NCBI GenBank assembly: GCA_025403435.1
Contig: CM046348.1
Span: 19,753,679-19,817,678 of the forward strand
Source of the DNA: Artocarpus heterophyllus
Taxonomy: Eukaryota; Streptophyta; Magnoliopsida; Rosales; Moraceae
Reading direction: 5' to 3'
Length of the DNA: 64,000 nt
Positions 34,609 to 47,273 of the stretch are shown one piece after another. How positions within the stretch are numbered: the first letter of the stretch is position 1; every line of letters begins with the position of its first letter. Below the pieces are notes generated by a model. That model ran no database searches, was not told where the DNA came from, and worked only from the letters and a program-made list of their open reading frames with translations. The translations under genes were made by a program, and so were the position numbers.

Positions 34609-37600
34609 ATGGTTGAACGGAAACAATTCAGGACGAAGCTCTGTGTATTATATCAGAGAGGTAGGTGTTCGCGTCAGAATTGCTCTTTCGCGCATGGAGA
34701 CGCGGAGCTTCGGCGTATTTCTGGCTCTTTTCATGGTAAATTGCTCCTCGGGTCGCCGGATACCTGTTATCCGGCGAATTTGTGCTTTTCTCTATTTGTT
34801 TTTTTAGTTAGAAATACGTTTTCTATTCTGTTCTTATGCTGCTCTTACTTTCTTCGTTGGAGTTGTTATTGAAAAGGGAAAAAAATGATTTTGGTTGGAT
34901 TTGGGACTTATCACTTCCAATTTAGGAAAATTGCGTAGAAATGCCAATGAATAAGCTCAAAATAGGGTTTTGAATAGCTATGCTACAAACTGTGGGGTTA
35001 TATACAGTATTGTGGTATACAAGTATGTATACGTCTATGAATTGCTTGTATGCTAGTGTATTGAGGTTTATGGGTTCAGCGTGTGGAGACGCTATCAAGA
35101 TGTCTTGTTGAGAGACATGTTCCTGAATCAAGACTAACAGGGTTATTGTTTGTTCAGGATGGATTTATGCTGGTTGGTTAAATTTTGTCCGATTATGGTA
35201 CTTCTGTAGCGAACTTTTATCGTCATAATGCATCTTCAATGTGTTATCTTGGTTCAGAATTAGGTTCTCGTGGAACATATCATTCATTTTATTAAGACAT
35301 CCAACTTGGCAAATATTTCAATCTTTGTTAGCCAGTTCCGGCCGTTTTCTGTAATCATGGGGATTGTGGTATTCACTTCATTCATTTTCTGTAATCATGG
35401 GGATTGTGGTATTCACTTCATTCATTACTTCTCCTTGATTGACACCACCGGGGAATTCTTGTGATGAAGAAAGAATGTTGATGTGATGGGAGACTGTCAG
35501 AACGAATGAAATTGTAATGCATTTTTGCTCAGATGGTATTTTTATCTTGACATGGCACCTTGGAGAAATCTCGACCATCCTTCTTGTATATTATTCTTAT
35601 CGCTCAACAACAAGGTGGGAATGCCAATTCTTCAATGTTCAATGCATCTTTGATCTATGAAGGTTATCTGTTATCTCAATGTATAAGCTCAAAACTTGGG
35701 TTTGCTATATCTATACATTCATTATATGACGACCGTAGTTTCTATGGTTCCTTTGGATATGGCAAGGAGGCACAATTTCTGTTCATTGTTATGTTACTCA
35801 TGTTGTTCGATGTAATTGGTAAGCGTAGCCTTGTTGTTGCTTATTGCCCGTCTCCGTGTTTCGTATGAGCAGCACAGTAACCTTTCCAAGGTATGCATTA
35901 TGGAAATTTTTCTGTTTTCGGCTGTAGGAAGGCGGGACTTTGAAGAGGGTGATTTGAGGGATAAGATTGGCAGGAGGCATTCTCCACGGAGAATACATTC
36001 ACCAGTGAGAGATGCAAGAGGGCGAAACATGGTTCGCGGTAGAAAAGCATTCTTACCACTCTTTTTATTTCCTTTAGTTATTTATAGCCATTTTCCCCGT
36101 ATTTTTCTTCATCTAGTTATGCCTTTCGTCCTTAAATGGAGTTCTAGGTTTATTACAGAGTAAAACTAGCAAAGCACGCCTTAGGATTCTAATTTGTTGT
36201 TTCTTTTGGTGGCATTGGATTGATTATATTACAGCACTCAAGGGTAGATATTAACATTTAATCGTTATTGATTCTTATTCCCATTATTTATTTAATTAAT
36301 GTATTCATTTTTATTTATTTTTTTTTGTTTTGCTGGGATTTGAGCTGCAGAATACTCCCGATCTGGATCCCTTGACACTGACAGAGAAAGGTGATTTTGG
36401 TTTCTCTTTTTCTTCTGTGGTTTTTTGGGTTCTCTTTTATTGTCTTGGATTTTACCTACTCAGTTTGATGTATTTTGGGTAAATTTATAATGACTAAGTA
36501 TGAACATCAAAGAAGCAAAAATGAGGCTGTGGGAAGTGTGAAACTTTGTCTTCAATAGCGCACAATAGCTTGCTTTAGAGTGAATTTTCATGTATATGCT
36601 TCTTAATGTTTGTATGTCTATTTAATCTAGAAAAAAATAGCCACAACATGCTAACATCGACTAATGTTGGGCATTATCTTTTGAACATGTAGAATGAGAC
36701 ACACATACATTGTACATAAAATCCCAAATTTTAGATTCCTCTTATGGTGGCAAAATCACTGGAAGCCAGCACAATTTTGATCATTGTTATTTCACTTTTA
36801 GATTATTCAGTAGAAGTGTTGTAAATGTGGAAATCTATGGTCAAAACAAAAATGAATGTAATTAGTAAATAAAATCATGAATGTGAAAATTGGGGCCCTA
36901 GATCACCGTTAATATCTTCATCACCGTTAGTTAGATAAATTATGATGAAAAGCACATGACAAACAACAAATGAATAAATAAAGTGCAGAAAGTAAATAAC
37001 AAGACCAAAATTTACAGTGTTTCACTTTTGTATGAGCTATGTCCATTGTTGAGATGTTCACTATGTTGGATCAAAATTTTCAAGATAAGTTGAGTACAAT
37101 ATTTCTTGAGGGATTTTTGTAGAGTAACAGCAAGTAAAAATTACGTCAGTCCTCTTCTGAAGAGTCCTCCCCTTTATTTATAGAGGCTAGATGAGGTGGT
37201 TACATGAGCGGTTACCACTTCTTGCCTCTCATCATGAGGTAGCTAAGTGTAGTAGTGGTGTGAAGTAGCGGGTGGTTACTACATACTAGTATGCCCACAT
37301 TCTTCTGGTAGTGGTAGTCATGGAGATGTGTCCGCAAAGATCGGAGTGGTTCCAAGGAGTCTAGGGTTGTTAATTGTCACCGATGAGCGATGAGAAGCGA
37401 GTGACAAGTGATAAGCGATTAGCAACAAGAAGCGAGCGACGAGCGATGGGGAGTAAGCGACGAGCCATCAAGTGGCAAAAGAAATCAATTAGTGGCGAGC
37501 CGACTGGAGGCAAGTGAGGCTAGCGAGTAACGAACCGTTGAATGTTGATCCGACGAGCAGCGGGCCAACAAGTGTCAAAGAGCGGGGAGCAAGTAGCGAG

Positions 37601-40600
37601 TACCGTTCGTGTAATGATGAGTGAATACCCTTGTAACGATGATTTACGACTAATGAGCGACAAATAGCGACCAATGACATGAGAGGTTGTCGAGTGGTGA
37701 ATAGGCAACTAGGCGACCATCGAGCGGTCAATTGGATGACCGTCAAGCAGTGGACAAGGCGACCGTTGAGCAATTGATTGGGTGACCATCGATTTGACGA
37801 CTAACTGATCAGTGTGAACTTATAACTACTTCCAAGCGAAGTGGTCTCTAACCACGTGTACGGTTGTGAGTGATAGACGAAGTCTAACCCCAACAAGTGT
37901 AGGCCCTAGTGTTATCATTCTTAGGGGTCAGAGCAAATTAGGATCTCCTCTGTTTCTGATTTTCCTAAATATTTTCCAGTTGATGTTCTTTTTCCAGAAT
38001 GTTGTGCACATAATTTGACTTTAAACATGTATACAGTGACAGAAAACATAAGAAGAAACAGCGGTTGGATGGCCAAAGTGATATCTCTGGAAGTCTCAGA
38101 ACCTCAGATGCTGCTGAATATCAGGCTACAGGAGGAAAATTTACAACTGATTCAAGGGCTGTTCTTGTGAAGCAGGTTTTGAAATTTTCTTTAAAATTCT
38201 TTGTCCTAAACTCATTGCAGATGGACCCCTAGTTTCATCTGAAAATTTGCTGTATTTTATTTATTGTCTCTGTGATTGTGTGCAGTTAAAGCAAGTGGGG
38301 CTAGATATTGAGAGGCTTGATTACCAGAAATCTCTACTAGGGGTCAGTTTCTGCTCTGAAAACTTGAATGACTTTTTTGTTATGACGTAATTTTTATATT
38401 CAGTTTATTACGTAAGTAGTAACTTGCCAATCCTGTCTTTTGTTGCATGGTCAGTCAAAACGATGCATGGTATATTGTTGGTCACTAATGATGATACCTA
38501 TCAACATCTGTCATCTTACTCTTATTTGTTCACATGTTGCATCATGGTGCAAGATTCAAAATGTCACGGTGGATTTTGGGTAGTCTTTTATTATAGATAT
38601 ATGCATGCCGCTTAATGATAAAATATAAGGAAATAATGGAAGTATGTTGTTCACAGGTCAAACTGGAGGAGAAGGTTCAAGAAGTCGATAGTCTTACTTC
38701 GAAAAGTCAGGAGCTTGAGGCTCAACTATACAAAGAAATAGAAGAAAATAAAAGGTTTAATATTGCATCACTTTCGCAACTTGTCATTCTTTCTTTCCAT
38801 TAACTGTTTAATGTATTACGAGGTTTTCCCTTTTGCTGAGCTATGGTCGTATTCAGGATGTTGTCCAAAATCAGCAAGTTTGTCAAGGCACACAATCGTT
38901 TTACACAGATTCAAGATGAACTAAATAGGTAAGTTTTTTCATTTGTTTTTCTTTTTTATATTCCTTTTGTTTTTGCATGTTTTCAGTGTTTGTTGCTTCA
39001 AGACTTTTTTTTTTTTTTTTTTAAATGTTTGGAAGTATAAACATGATGGATAGTTGAGTTACAAATTTGTGATGTTATGGAATCATTGAAATATATAGAT
39101 CAAAAGTTTGGCTTCATAAGTTGGGAGATGAGCTTGCCTCTGATATCAACAAAATTGGTGCTAACGAAGAGGATTCCAGCATCAATATTGTGAGTGATGG
39201 TGAGGCTACTGGTTTTCTCAGCCCACACGATGAGCAGCATAATGGTGTTTTCCAAAGCAACATGAGGCAGGATGTTGCTCAGTCTCTCAGAGAATCAAAA
39301 CAAGGTGGTAGTTTATTCATGATTTTCGACCATTATAGTTATTGGTCTTTTCTAATCTCTCACTCACTGTAGTAAGCTTTCTGTTGACTTTGTGGTATGT
39401 TGTGGAAATTTTTTTAAGTTTCAAACCTCATTTGCTGTTGTGGGGAAGTGGGTTTAGGATAAAAGCCTCTTGTAGTTTTTTTGTCCGAGGAAGGTTTATG
39501 AACTTTTTAGTTGGTAGATGACTATCTGGCGACTTGGAGCAAAGTAATTTTCAACTTTGTATCCAACAAAAATAAATACTACTATCTCAATGTTAAATTA
39601 CTGATCCATAAATCATTTTGTGTGTGTGTGTATTTCCTTTTGAGTTACCCAGAGTTTTTAATTACTGTACGTACTTGATGGTGAATTAGCCCAGATTTCA
39701 TTTTAAGTATGGCCTGAATTATTAGTGATATTTGATTTGAAGTGGTTTGTCGTTCTCTGCATGGTCTTTATTGTGGGTGCTGACATTTTAGCATGTACCC
39801 AGCTGATTTAACAAAAGCACATGTGGATGCACCAGTCAGATTGAAGAAAGTTTCTCGGTGGAATATTCCTGCTCAGTCAAATTATGAGAAGGAAATTGGG
39901 GTGGTGGCCCGCAGAAGTGGTCAGTCAAGCCCTCTAGGAAATGAGGGCAAGCATGAAAGCAGAAAAGTTGCCAATGTCCTCTCTGCAGAAAAGGTGCATC
40001 TTTTATTCTTCTATTAATTACGAACACATTTTTCTTCTTTTTTCAAGAGGGCATGATCTTTGGTTGAATCAATTAATAGCTAAAAATTTACCTTCTAATT
40101 TCCGATGTAATACGATGCCAACTCTTGATTAAGAATTGCTTTTAGGCTAGTAGAACCCTTAATAAATATGACAATATCGAGACACGATTTGTTTGATTGT
40201 TGAAACGCGCTAAATAATTCAAATGTTTATTCCCTGTTTTAAGTCATTCCATGTGTGGTCCTTTCGTCCAGACCCGATCCTGCTGCTTTTCTGCACAGCA
40301 GTCAAGGATTTAAAGGAAAAACTAAAAAAGAAAGGGCGCTGAGCTGTTGGTATTTGCATTTTCTTTATACCGACGTATTGTAATCCTTTGTGCAACCGAA
40401 TTTGCAGTTAAAGAGCTCGGATTCAAGGCTTGTATTGCCATCGACCAGTATGGCTGCCCATGCAGTTGATGAAGTTGAAATCGAATTGGAGGATAGTATT
40501 GGGGTGGTTGGGACTGCTTCTACAAGAGTTGAGAATGAGAGCAAGGGCTTGGCGCTTCCACTTCCTCCCCCTCTTCCGATCTTGACAAATAAATACTCAC

Positions 40601-40946
40601 AGGTTAGGACTTTGTATTAAACGTGAATCTTTCATTCAACTTATTCCTCCTGCTTTTGTAGTTGGACACTTTTTCCTTTGTAAACCATGATCTGAGATTT
40701 GTTGCTTCTTCTACGTTTTAGATTTATTATGTGGCCATCTCATTTGAAACGCCTTAAATGGGCCCTAGCACGCACGCATGCATACATATATACATACGTA
40801 TCACACACACATACATGATGGTGCGTTTCAGAGATTTTCGTTTACAAAATTGTTTTTTTTTTTTTTAGTGGCAGTACGAGGGTGGCGATGTGAATATAGA
40901 CGTGGATGGGGTTGAGGAGGAGATGGTGCAGTTAGATATCGTTTGA
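34609..40946 (+). CDS. CCCH zinc-finger protein with coiled coil
   Basis: Eleven exons: 34609-34735, 35928-36038, 36351-36390, 38037-38175, 38286-38342, 38657-38754, 38857-38928, 39099-39304, 39803-39993, 40408-40602 and 40869-40946. All GT-AG, continuous frame, about 437 residues. One CCCH finger near the N-terminus reads CVLYQRGRCSRQNCSFAH (CX7CX4CX3H), an RNA-binding type. An Arg/Ser-rich segment follows (RRHSPRRIHSPVRDARG), then a coiled coil (LKQVGLDIERLDYQK to SKFVKAHNRFTQIQDEL, about residues 140-225) and an acidic C-terminus ending EEEMVQLDIV. It matches the plant CCCH proteins numbered 13/40 in several annotations; the molecular role is not established, though RNA processing is likely from the domains. 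Intron 3 has grown by a solo LTR insertion. The start is the first ATG in frame, just before the finger. Confidence 0.92.
35345..35424 (+). repeat. Perfect 40-bp tandem duplication in intron 1 of the CCCH gene
   Basis: The 40-bp unit starting TTTTCTGTAATCATGGGGAT occurs twice in a row (35345-35384, 35385-35424) without a mismatch, so it is recent. Confidence 0.9.
36820..37895 (+). mobile_element. Solo LTR in intron 3 of the CCCH gene, AGTGT duplication
   Basis: Begins TGTAAATGTGG and ends TAACCCCAACA, with AGTGT directly before (36815-36819) and after (37896-37900). Inside are a TATA-like TTTATTTATAGAGG near 37170 and, from 37370 to 37800, a degenerate array of GAGCGA/GAGCGAC-type words. No coding remnant is present. 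The strand is taken from the TATA position and is tentative. It accounts for about two thirds of this intron and does not disturb the reading frame. Confidence 0.7.
37370..37800 (+). repeat. Degenerate GCGA-word array within the solo LTR
   Basis: Words such as GAGCGA, AAGCGAG, GACGAGC and GCGACC recur with variable spacing over about 430 bp, giving a local GC-richer tract in an AT-rich intron. No fixed period could be read by eye. Confidence 0.55.
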
Positions 40947-42406
40947 TATTTGAGACGGTGGTAGAATTTCAAGGGTATATTTTGTTAGTCATTCTATAAT
41001 TTAGATAGAAAGGATGGTTGACTGGGAATGCACAGAGAAGTTTGGTGTAGTAAGATGGATTTTTTTTTTTTTAAGGCCCGACTGTTGGCCATCTCACTTT
41101 ACCTGAATCCATATTACCGATTTTCTTTTTTCTTTCTGCTAATAGAATTTAATTTTGCTTTTTCGTGTGGTTTGTATTTATTTTGTTTCGTTTGTGGTTT
41201 TCAAAATAAATTGATAGGGTGCTTAGCATTCTCGGTTTTAATCAATACTTTTATTTTAGTTGTTAAAGTGTAAAATTTTCACATGTTATAGTGTTTAGAA
41301 AAAAATAAGCTACAATATAAAGCTTTTACAAATTACAATAGTTTTAACCAAAACTGGTTCAAACTAATGCTCCTAAACATCCTATTGGTGTGAAGTTTAC
41401 TTTATCAATAGATGCTTGCTCGGAATTGAGAGGATTTTTTTAGATAAGTTGGTCTCAAGCTCTGATCAAATCATATTTTTTCCTTTTCCAAAAATTAGAA
41501 AATTACGTGCAGTAAAATATTATTTTGATATAGATTAAAAAATTGGAGAAAAAAATAGCAATATTGATGAGACTGTGCGGATATTATTTAATATTTCTAA
41601 AATTATCAGATAATATGAGAAATTTGAAAAAAAAAAAAGAATAAACGTTCAAAGTTCTATATTGTTATTACGAAGAATGAGAATAAAATCACGTTTTCAT
41701 AGGGAAATAAAGATAAAAAAGAAAAATTATAGTAAATAGTTTTTTTTTGAAGCTTAATATTAAATAGTACGTGTTAACATATTTGAGGTAAAATTTACCC
41801 AAATTTATATGTAAATATAATTTAGCTCAAATGTTTTAAAATGTGTTCTTTATTAAAAATTTTAAAATGACATTTTTTTCTTAACCCAATAATTTTTTTG
41901 GAAGGACTCACCCAATAAAAAGTTAATAGCATAAATTTTAGGATATAAAATCGATAGTACATTTTCCATAATATATATATTTATATAAAACTTCTCGAAG
42001 TTGCCCTGCATTTCTTCTGACTGAACTGTTGCCATCGTACCTCTCATTTTTTTTAAAGGGAAATTGTATAATATAAACCTTTTTGTTGAACCAATTGAAG
42101 TGAATAGCAAACCAACTTTCCCACCTTTTACTCAAACCTCTCTCCTGATCTTCTCTGTTCATCCTTCCCTCCCCACACTAGATCTCACTCTTTGTTTAAG
42201 TATTACATTAATGGTTGAGATTAAAATATGTTTTTGTAAAGTTACATGAAATTCAAGTGTTAGTGTAATTAGTTTTAGTGAAGGAGCTTCTTGTTATTTT
42301 AATAAAACATAAAAAAATGTCAGTATAATTAATACCAAACAAATATAATGTCCTACAAAACAAAGGATCAACATTTGTACTTCGAAAGATCTGCAGATAC
42401 CGATTG
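40947..42406. other. 3' flank of the CCCH gene and AT-rich intergenic
   Basis: The first few hundred bases will include the 3' UTR. A MITE-like element lies at about 41215-41388. The rest is AT-rich up to the gypsy insertion, with no gene recognised. Confidence 0.5.
41215..41388. repeat. MITE-like element behind the CCCH gene
   Basis: Left end TAGGGTGCTTAGCAT and the right end read in reverse, TAGGATGTTTAGGAGCATTAG, agree as terminal inverted repeats. The interior has GTTATAGTGTTTAG and ACAATATAAAGCTTTTAC, related in style to the other MITEs but a separate family. Confidence 0.55.
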
Positions 42407-42411
42407 CATGG

Positions 42412-44495
42412 TGTCACGCTCCGAGGTACGGGAGGTGACGTGACAGATTATTTAAATTAATTAAAAGAGAGTTTAATTAAAAATCAAGGGTTTAGGGGTT
42501 TGAATAAAATATAAAATGTGAAAACTTAAAGAACACCATTGCATGAATAATTAATATAAAAGAATAACATAGCGAGTATGGGTTCTACAAACCCACAACT
42601 TGTGCACACACATGGTACTGACAATATCATAAATACAATCATAGTCCAAGTACAAGTAAAGTTAAAATCTTACATGTCTTGATTTAAATAATACAAATAA
42701 GTTTATTAGTCCCTCTATTGCTTCTGAGTCCTGTCCGTTGAATCCTCTCCAAACCTAAATGGAAAACCACCTAGAGGGGAAAATTTAAAACAAATAAAAC
42801 GTGAGCGAAAGGCTCAGTAGGACTATGTTTTATAAAATAATTTAATTTAAAGAAACATTTCATTATTTATGAGTTATTTAAAAGAAACCTTGAATGAATA
42901 AATCAATAAGCAAATTTAAGTAAAACCATCCTTACCTAGAACAGTTTACTTGGATAACCTGAAATATCATTTTCTCTTTCCTAGGCAAACCATAATAGTA
43001 TCACCACCGTAGTGGCCCAGCTAGGTTTCGGGACCTGCCCCCAAGGTCGATCGCTACATGACCCGATCTCTGATATGGCATCATGCTTATATGTTTATTA
43101 TCATCATTCAAAACCCAATTACCGAGTGTTGTCATTTACATTCATTATGAAGTTCATTTCAGTTTACGGTATATTAAAATATAACCGATAAATTCATTTT
43201 TTAAACAACCGTTGAAAACATTTTAATAGAAATCATTTTCAAAGCCAAATCATTTCAAAACCAGGCTACCAAAGAAATGGGATAGAAGTCCTACCTCAAT
43301 ACTCGTGCCGGTGCCCCACACCGTGATCCCGGTCCGTTATACGTTAGCTCCGCGGAACCACGAACGATCCTAGATACAAACTAAGTCGATCAATATCTAG
43401 TTCGAGACATTCTATGTTATTAAACCATTTCATAATGTCCTAGTGTGCCATTCGTATCTTTAAAATCATTCTATAAGGTTGGAATTTAAATCAGGGTTCA
43501 AAACAGTGAAAACAGGTGAAAATCACAAAATCTTCCATGGCTCGGCCGGCCTACCGGACTCCCTGCTTCGGCTGGCAGTTCGGCCTGCCGGAAGCAAAGT
43601 TTGGTCAGCCGAATATCCCCAGGTTCGGCCTGCTGGACGGAAGAACACCGGCCTGCCGAACTGGGAAAACCCAGAAATCTAGCCACGGGTTTCTCGATCC
43701 CCAAAATCCAAATCTTGATTCTAACCTGTTTTTCTCAAATCTCAGGCATGGAAAATAATCATAGTTGATAGAAAAACATACTAGAACACATTTGGACTCA
43801 TTTAAACAAGATTTAAACTCAAAAATCTCAAAAATCCAAAAATGAGAAAATAGGGATAAAAATGAAAAATCTTGAATCCAATCCGTTTTTCTTCAATCTA
43901 TGCTTAGATTCTAGTTGTTCTAAGTTCAATTAACTCAAATCAAGGGTTTTCTAGGCTTAAACAAACCTAGATTTCAAAAATGCACAAAATTAAAAATTTT
44001 AAAAAAAGTTTAGAAATTTCAAAACTAACATCGAATCAAAGCTTCAATCCGCGTTCTCCGTTGCCAAATCACGTTCCCGAGCTTCCTCCTCGCTAACCCG
44101 AAGCTTGGATTCGAATTTGATTAAAATTTTGAGAGAGAATTTGAGAGAGAATGAGACGTAGCCGAGAGAGATCAAGAGAGAGAGAGAGTAGTGAGCAGAG
44201 TGAAGAGAGAGGAAATAAATAGAAAAAATCGGTGGGCGGTTTTACTATGCGAAAACCACGTGCCGCCCACGGTTTTGTAAAACGGAGTATCTTTAACATT
44301 TTACAAATTGTTATGTTTTAAAACTCAAAACATCATTTTAAAACAATAAGAAATCATTTGAATTCATCAAATTAACAAAACAACCAAAAATTCAAAATCC
44401 AACTCAGTAATCAAATTAATGTTGAAAAATTAATTATGGCACACTAATTTATCATTTATATTACATTATCATTAAACAAATTTCGGGGCGTTACA
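42412..44495 (-). repeat. 3' LTR of the gypsy element
   Basis: 2084 bp, TGTCACGCTCC...GGCGTTACA on the plus strand (TGTAACG...TGACA on the element's own strand). It is close to the other LTR over its full length with scattered substitutions. A GC-rich tract of CGGCCTGCCG words lies at 43540-43670. Confidence 0.95.
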
Positions 44496-44513
44496 ACTCT
44501 CCACCCCTCAAAG
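44496..44513 (-). other. Polypurine tract of the gypsy element
   Basis: On the minus strand CTTTGAGGGGTGGAGAGT lies directly against the 3' LTR (TGTAACG), the usual primer for plus-strand DNA synthesis. Confidence 0.85.
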
Positions 44514-44543
44514 AAATTTCGCCCTCGAAATTTACATATCATC

Positions 44544-45880
44544 TCAGAAACAAAACAAATGCGGATACAATTCCCGCATACTCGACTCTAGTTCCCAAGT
44601 GGCTTCATCAACCCTATGATGTTGCCACACGACCTTTACCAACGGTATCTCACGACGACGCAAACTAATCACTTTTCGGTCGATGATCTGAATCGGCACT
44701 TCTTCGTACGTCGTATCTTCCTGAACCTGCACATCGCGAAACGAAACTATCTTACCCTGCTCAGGCGGACACTTCCTAAGCATCGACACATGAAACACAT
44801 CGTGAACATGAGAAAGTTCGGGCGGAAGATCAAGCCGGTAAGCGACCACACCAACACGTAGAGTGATCTCAAACGGCCCAATATACCTCGACGCGAGCTT
44901 CCCACTCACCCCGAACGACATAGTTCCCTTACGAGGCGATACCCTCAAGAGAACGAAATCTCCAACCGCGAACTCTAAGGGTCTACGTCTCCTATCCGCG
45001 TAACTCTTTTGTCGACTCTGAGCTGCCCTCAATCGATCTCGAATCACTGCGACTTTCTCGTTACTATCACGGATCTCATCCGGCCCAAGAATAACCCTAT
45101 CTTCTAGCTTGGCCCAACACACAGGTGACCGACACGGTCGCCCATACAACGCCTCAAACGGTGCCATACCAATACTCGCCTGATAGCTATTGTTGTATAC
45201 GAACTCCGCCAGATGCACACATTGCTTCCAATTCCCGCCGAAGTCCAATGCATAGGCACGCAACATATCCTCGAGAATCTGAATAACCCGCTCAGACTGC
45301 CCATTAGTTTGAGGATGAAATGTCGTACTGAAGTTCAAATCCATACCCAAAGCCTCTTGAAAACTCCTCCAGTACTTAGCATTAAACCTGGTGTCTCGAT
45401 CAGAGGTGATGGACAAGGGAACTCCATGCAACCTCACAATGTTCTGCAGATACAAATCCCCGAGAACCTTCCTCGAACACATCGACCTCAACGGAATGAA
45501 ATGCGCCAATTTCGTCAACCTGTCGACCACAACCCAAACTGCATCGTGCCGCTGCTCCGTCCTCGGCAAACCTGTGAGAAAATCCATCGTCACATGCTCC
45601 CATTTCCACCCTGGAATAGGAAGCGGCTGAACTGACCTGCAGGCTTCTGATGCTCGGCTTTCACCTGAAGACACGTCGAACACTTGGCCACGTACTCTCG
45701 AACATCTTTCTTCATGCCTCTCCACCAATACCGCCTCTTCAAATCGCGATACATCTTTGTGCTCCTCGGATGAATAGCAAACTGAGACCTATGAGCTTCG
45801 TCCAAAACGGCTTTCGTCACCTTGGCGATAGCTGGAACTGCAAGACGCTCCCGGAAGTACAACGATCCATCTACATGCAC
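44544..45880 (-). pseudogene. gypsy integrase with chromodomain-like C-terminus
   Basis: The zinc-binding start HRSQFAIHPRSTKMYRDL...CSTCLQVKAEHQ lies at 45650-45880. After a frameshift near 45640 the long frame 44544-45728 carries VTMDFLTGLP, ITSDRDTRFN and NGQSERVIQILEDM, which hold the D, D and E of the core. The GPFEI region follows and then a C-terminal chromodomain-like segment (VISLRRREIPLVKVVWQHH, ATWELESSMRELYP), which in chromoviruses steers integration to certain chromatin. This is the best preserved part of the element. Confidence 0.9.
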
Positions 45881-45883
45881 GCT

Positions 45884-47216
45884 TCATTCTTCAAATTGCT
45901 CCCCGTTCTGAATCCGCGACCAAATCCCCTGCAAATGCCGATCCTGCCACTGACTTTGCTTCACCATCCGAACAAGAGCTGGAGTCGCTTCCACATGATA
46001 CACCGAAACTCGATCACAGTCTTCATGGTACCGTAGCCTATACTCGTTCACCGTCGTATCCTTGCTCCAGTCCTCAAAAGCCAAACAAGCGAGAATCCCT
46101 AAAGACTTCCTGCTAAGCGCATCTACGACCACATTAGCTTTCCCGGGATGATACTGTAACGCAAAATCATAATCCTCCATATACTCTACCCATCTATGCT
46201 GCCTCAAATTAAGATCCCTCTGAGTGAACAAATACATCAAACTCGTGATCGGAGAAGACCTGAAACGACGCTCCATACAAGTAACACCTCCAAATCTTCA
46301 GCGCGTGAACCACCGCTGCGAGCTCTAAATCGTGAGTAGGATAATTCCGCTCGTGAGGTCGTAGCTGTCTCGATCCGTACGCAACCACACGTCCATGCTG
46401 CATCAACACGCATCCAAGTCCACGCCCTAAAGCATCCGCATAAACCTCATACGGCTCGTCACTGCTAGGAATAACCAACACTGGAGCTGAAGTCAACCGG
46501 TTCTTCAATTCCTGAAAAGCAAGCTCACAATCTTCCTTCCACTCAAACCTGACATTTTTCTTGATCAATCTCGTTAACGGAGCTGCAATCTTTAAAAAAT
46601 CCTTTACAAATTTCCTATAATAACCAGCAAGACCTAAGAAGCTACGAATCTCCGCTACATTCTTTGGTCGTTCTCACTCCATTATAGCTTCAATCTTGGA
46701 CGGATCCACAGAAATACCATGCTCCGAGATGACATGACCCAGAAACTTGACCTCAGTCAATCAAAACTCGCACTTTTCCCTCTTAGCATACAACTGGTGC
46801 TCCCGTAGAGTCTGAAGCACAATCCGAAGATGCTGCTCATGCTCCTCCCAAGTCTTAGAATACACAAGAATATCATCGATGAACACGCTCACGAACTGAT
46901 CCAGATACGGCCTAAATATCTTGTTCATCAAATCCATGAAAGTTGCCGGAGCATTCGTCAACCCAAACGACATAACCAGAAACTCAAAGTGCCCATATCG
47001 AGTCCTAAAAGCTGTCTTGGGAATATCCTCTTCCTTAATCCTGAGCTGATGATAACCTGATCGCAAATCAATCTTTGAGAAGTACCGCAAACCTCCCAAC
47101 TGATCAAACAACTCATCAATCCTAGGCAAGGGATACTTGTTCTTCACCGTAACACGATTCAGCTGCCGATAATCCACACACAACCTGAGAGTCCCATCAT
47201 GCTTCTTAGCAAACAA
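45884..47216 (-). pseudogene. gypsy reverse transcriptase and RNase H
   Basis: RT at 46761-47216 shows [37 protein letters not shown] and [11 protein letters not shown] with both catalytic Asp residues. In-frame stops follow. RNase H at 46209-46568 shows [16 protein letters not shown] and [13 protein letters not shown]. The frame is then shifted near 46240 and continues as [18 protein letters not shown] in the fragment 45884-46276. Confidence 0.9.
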
Positions 47217-47273
47217 AATCGGTGCTCCCCACGGAGATGTGCTATTCCGAATATACCCTCTATCAGCAAGCTC

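Noticed and set aside
45213..45635. 140-residue open frame on the plus strand
   Set aside because: Antisense shadow of the gypsy integrase.
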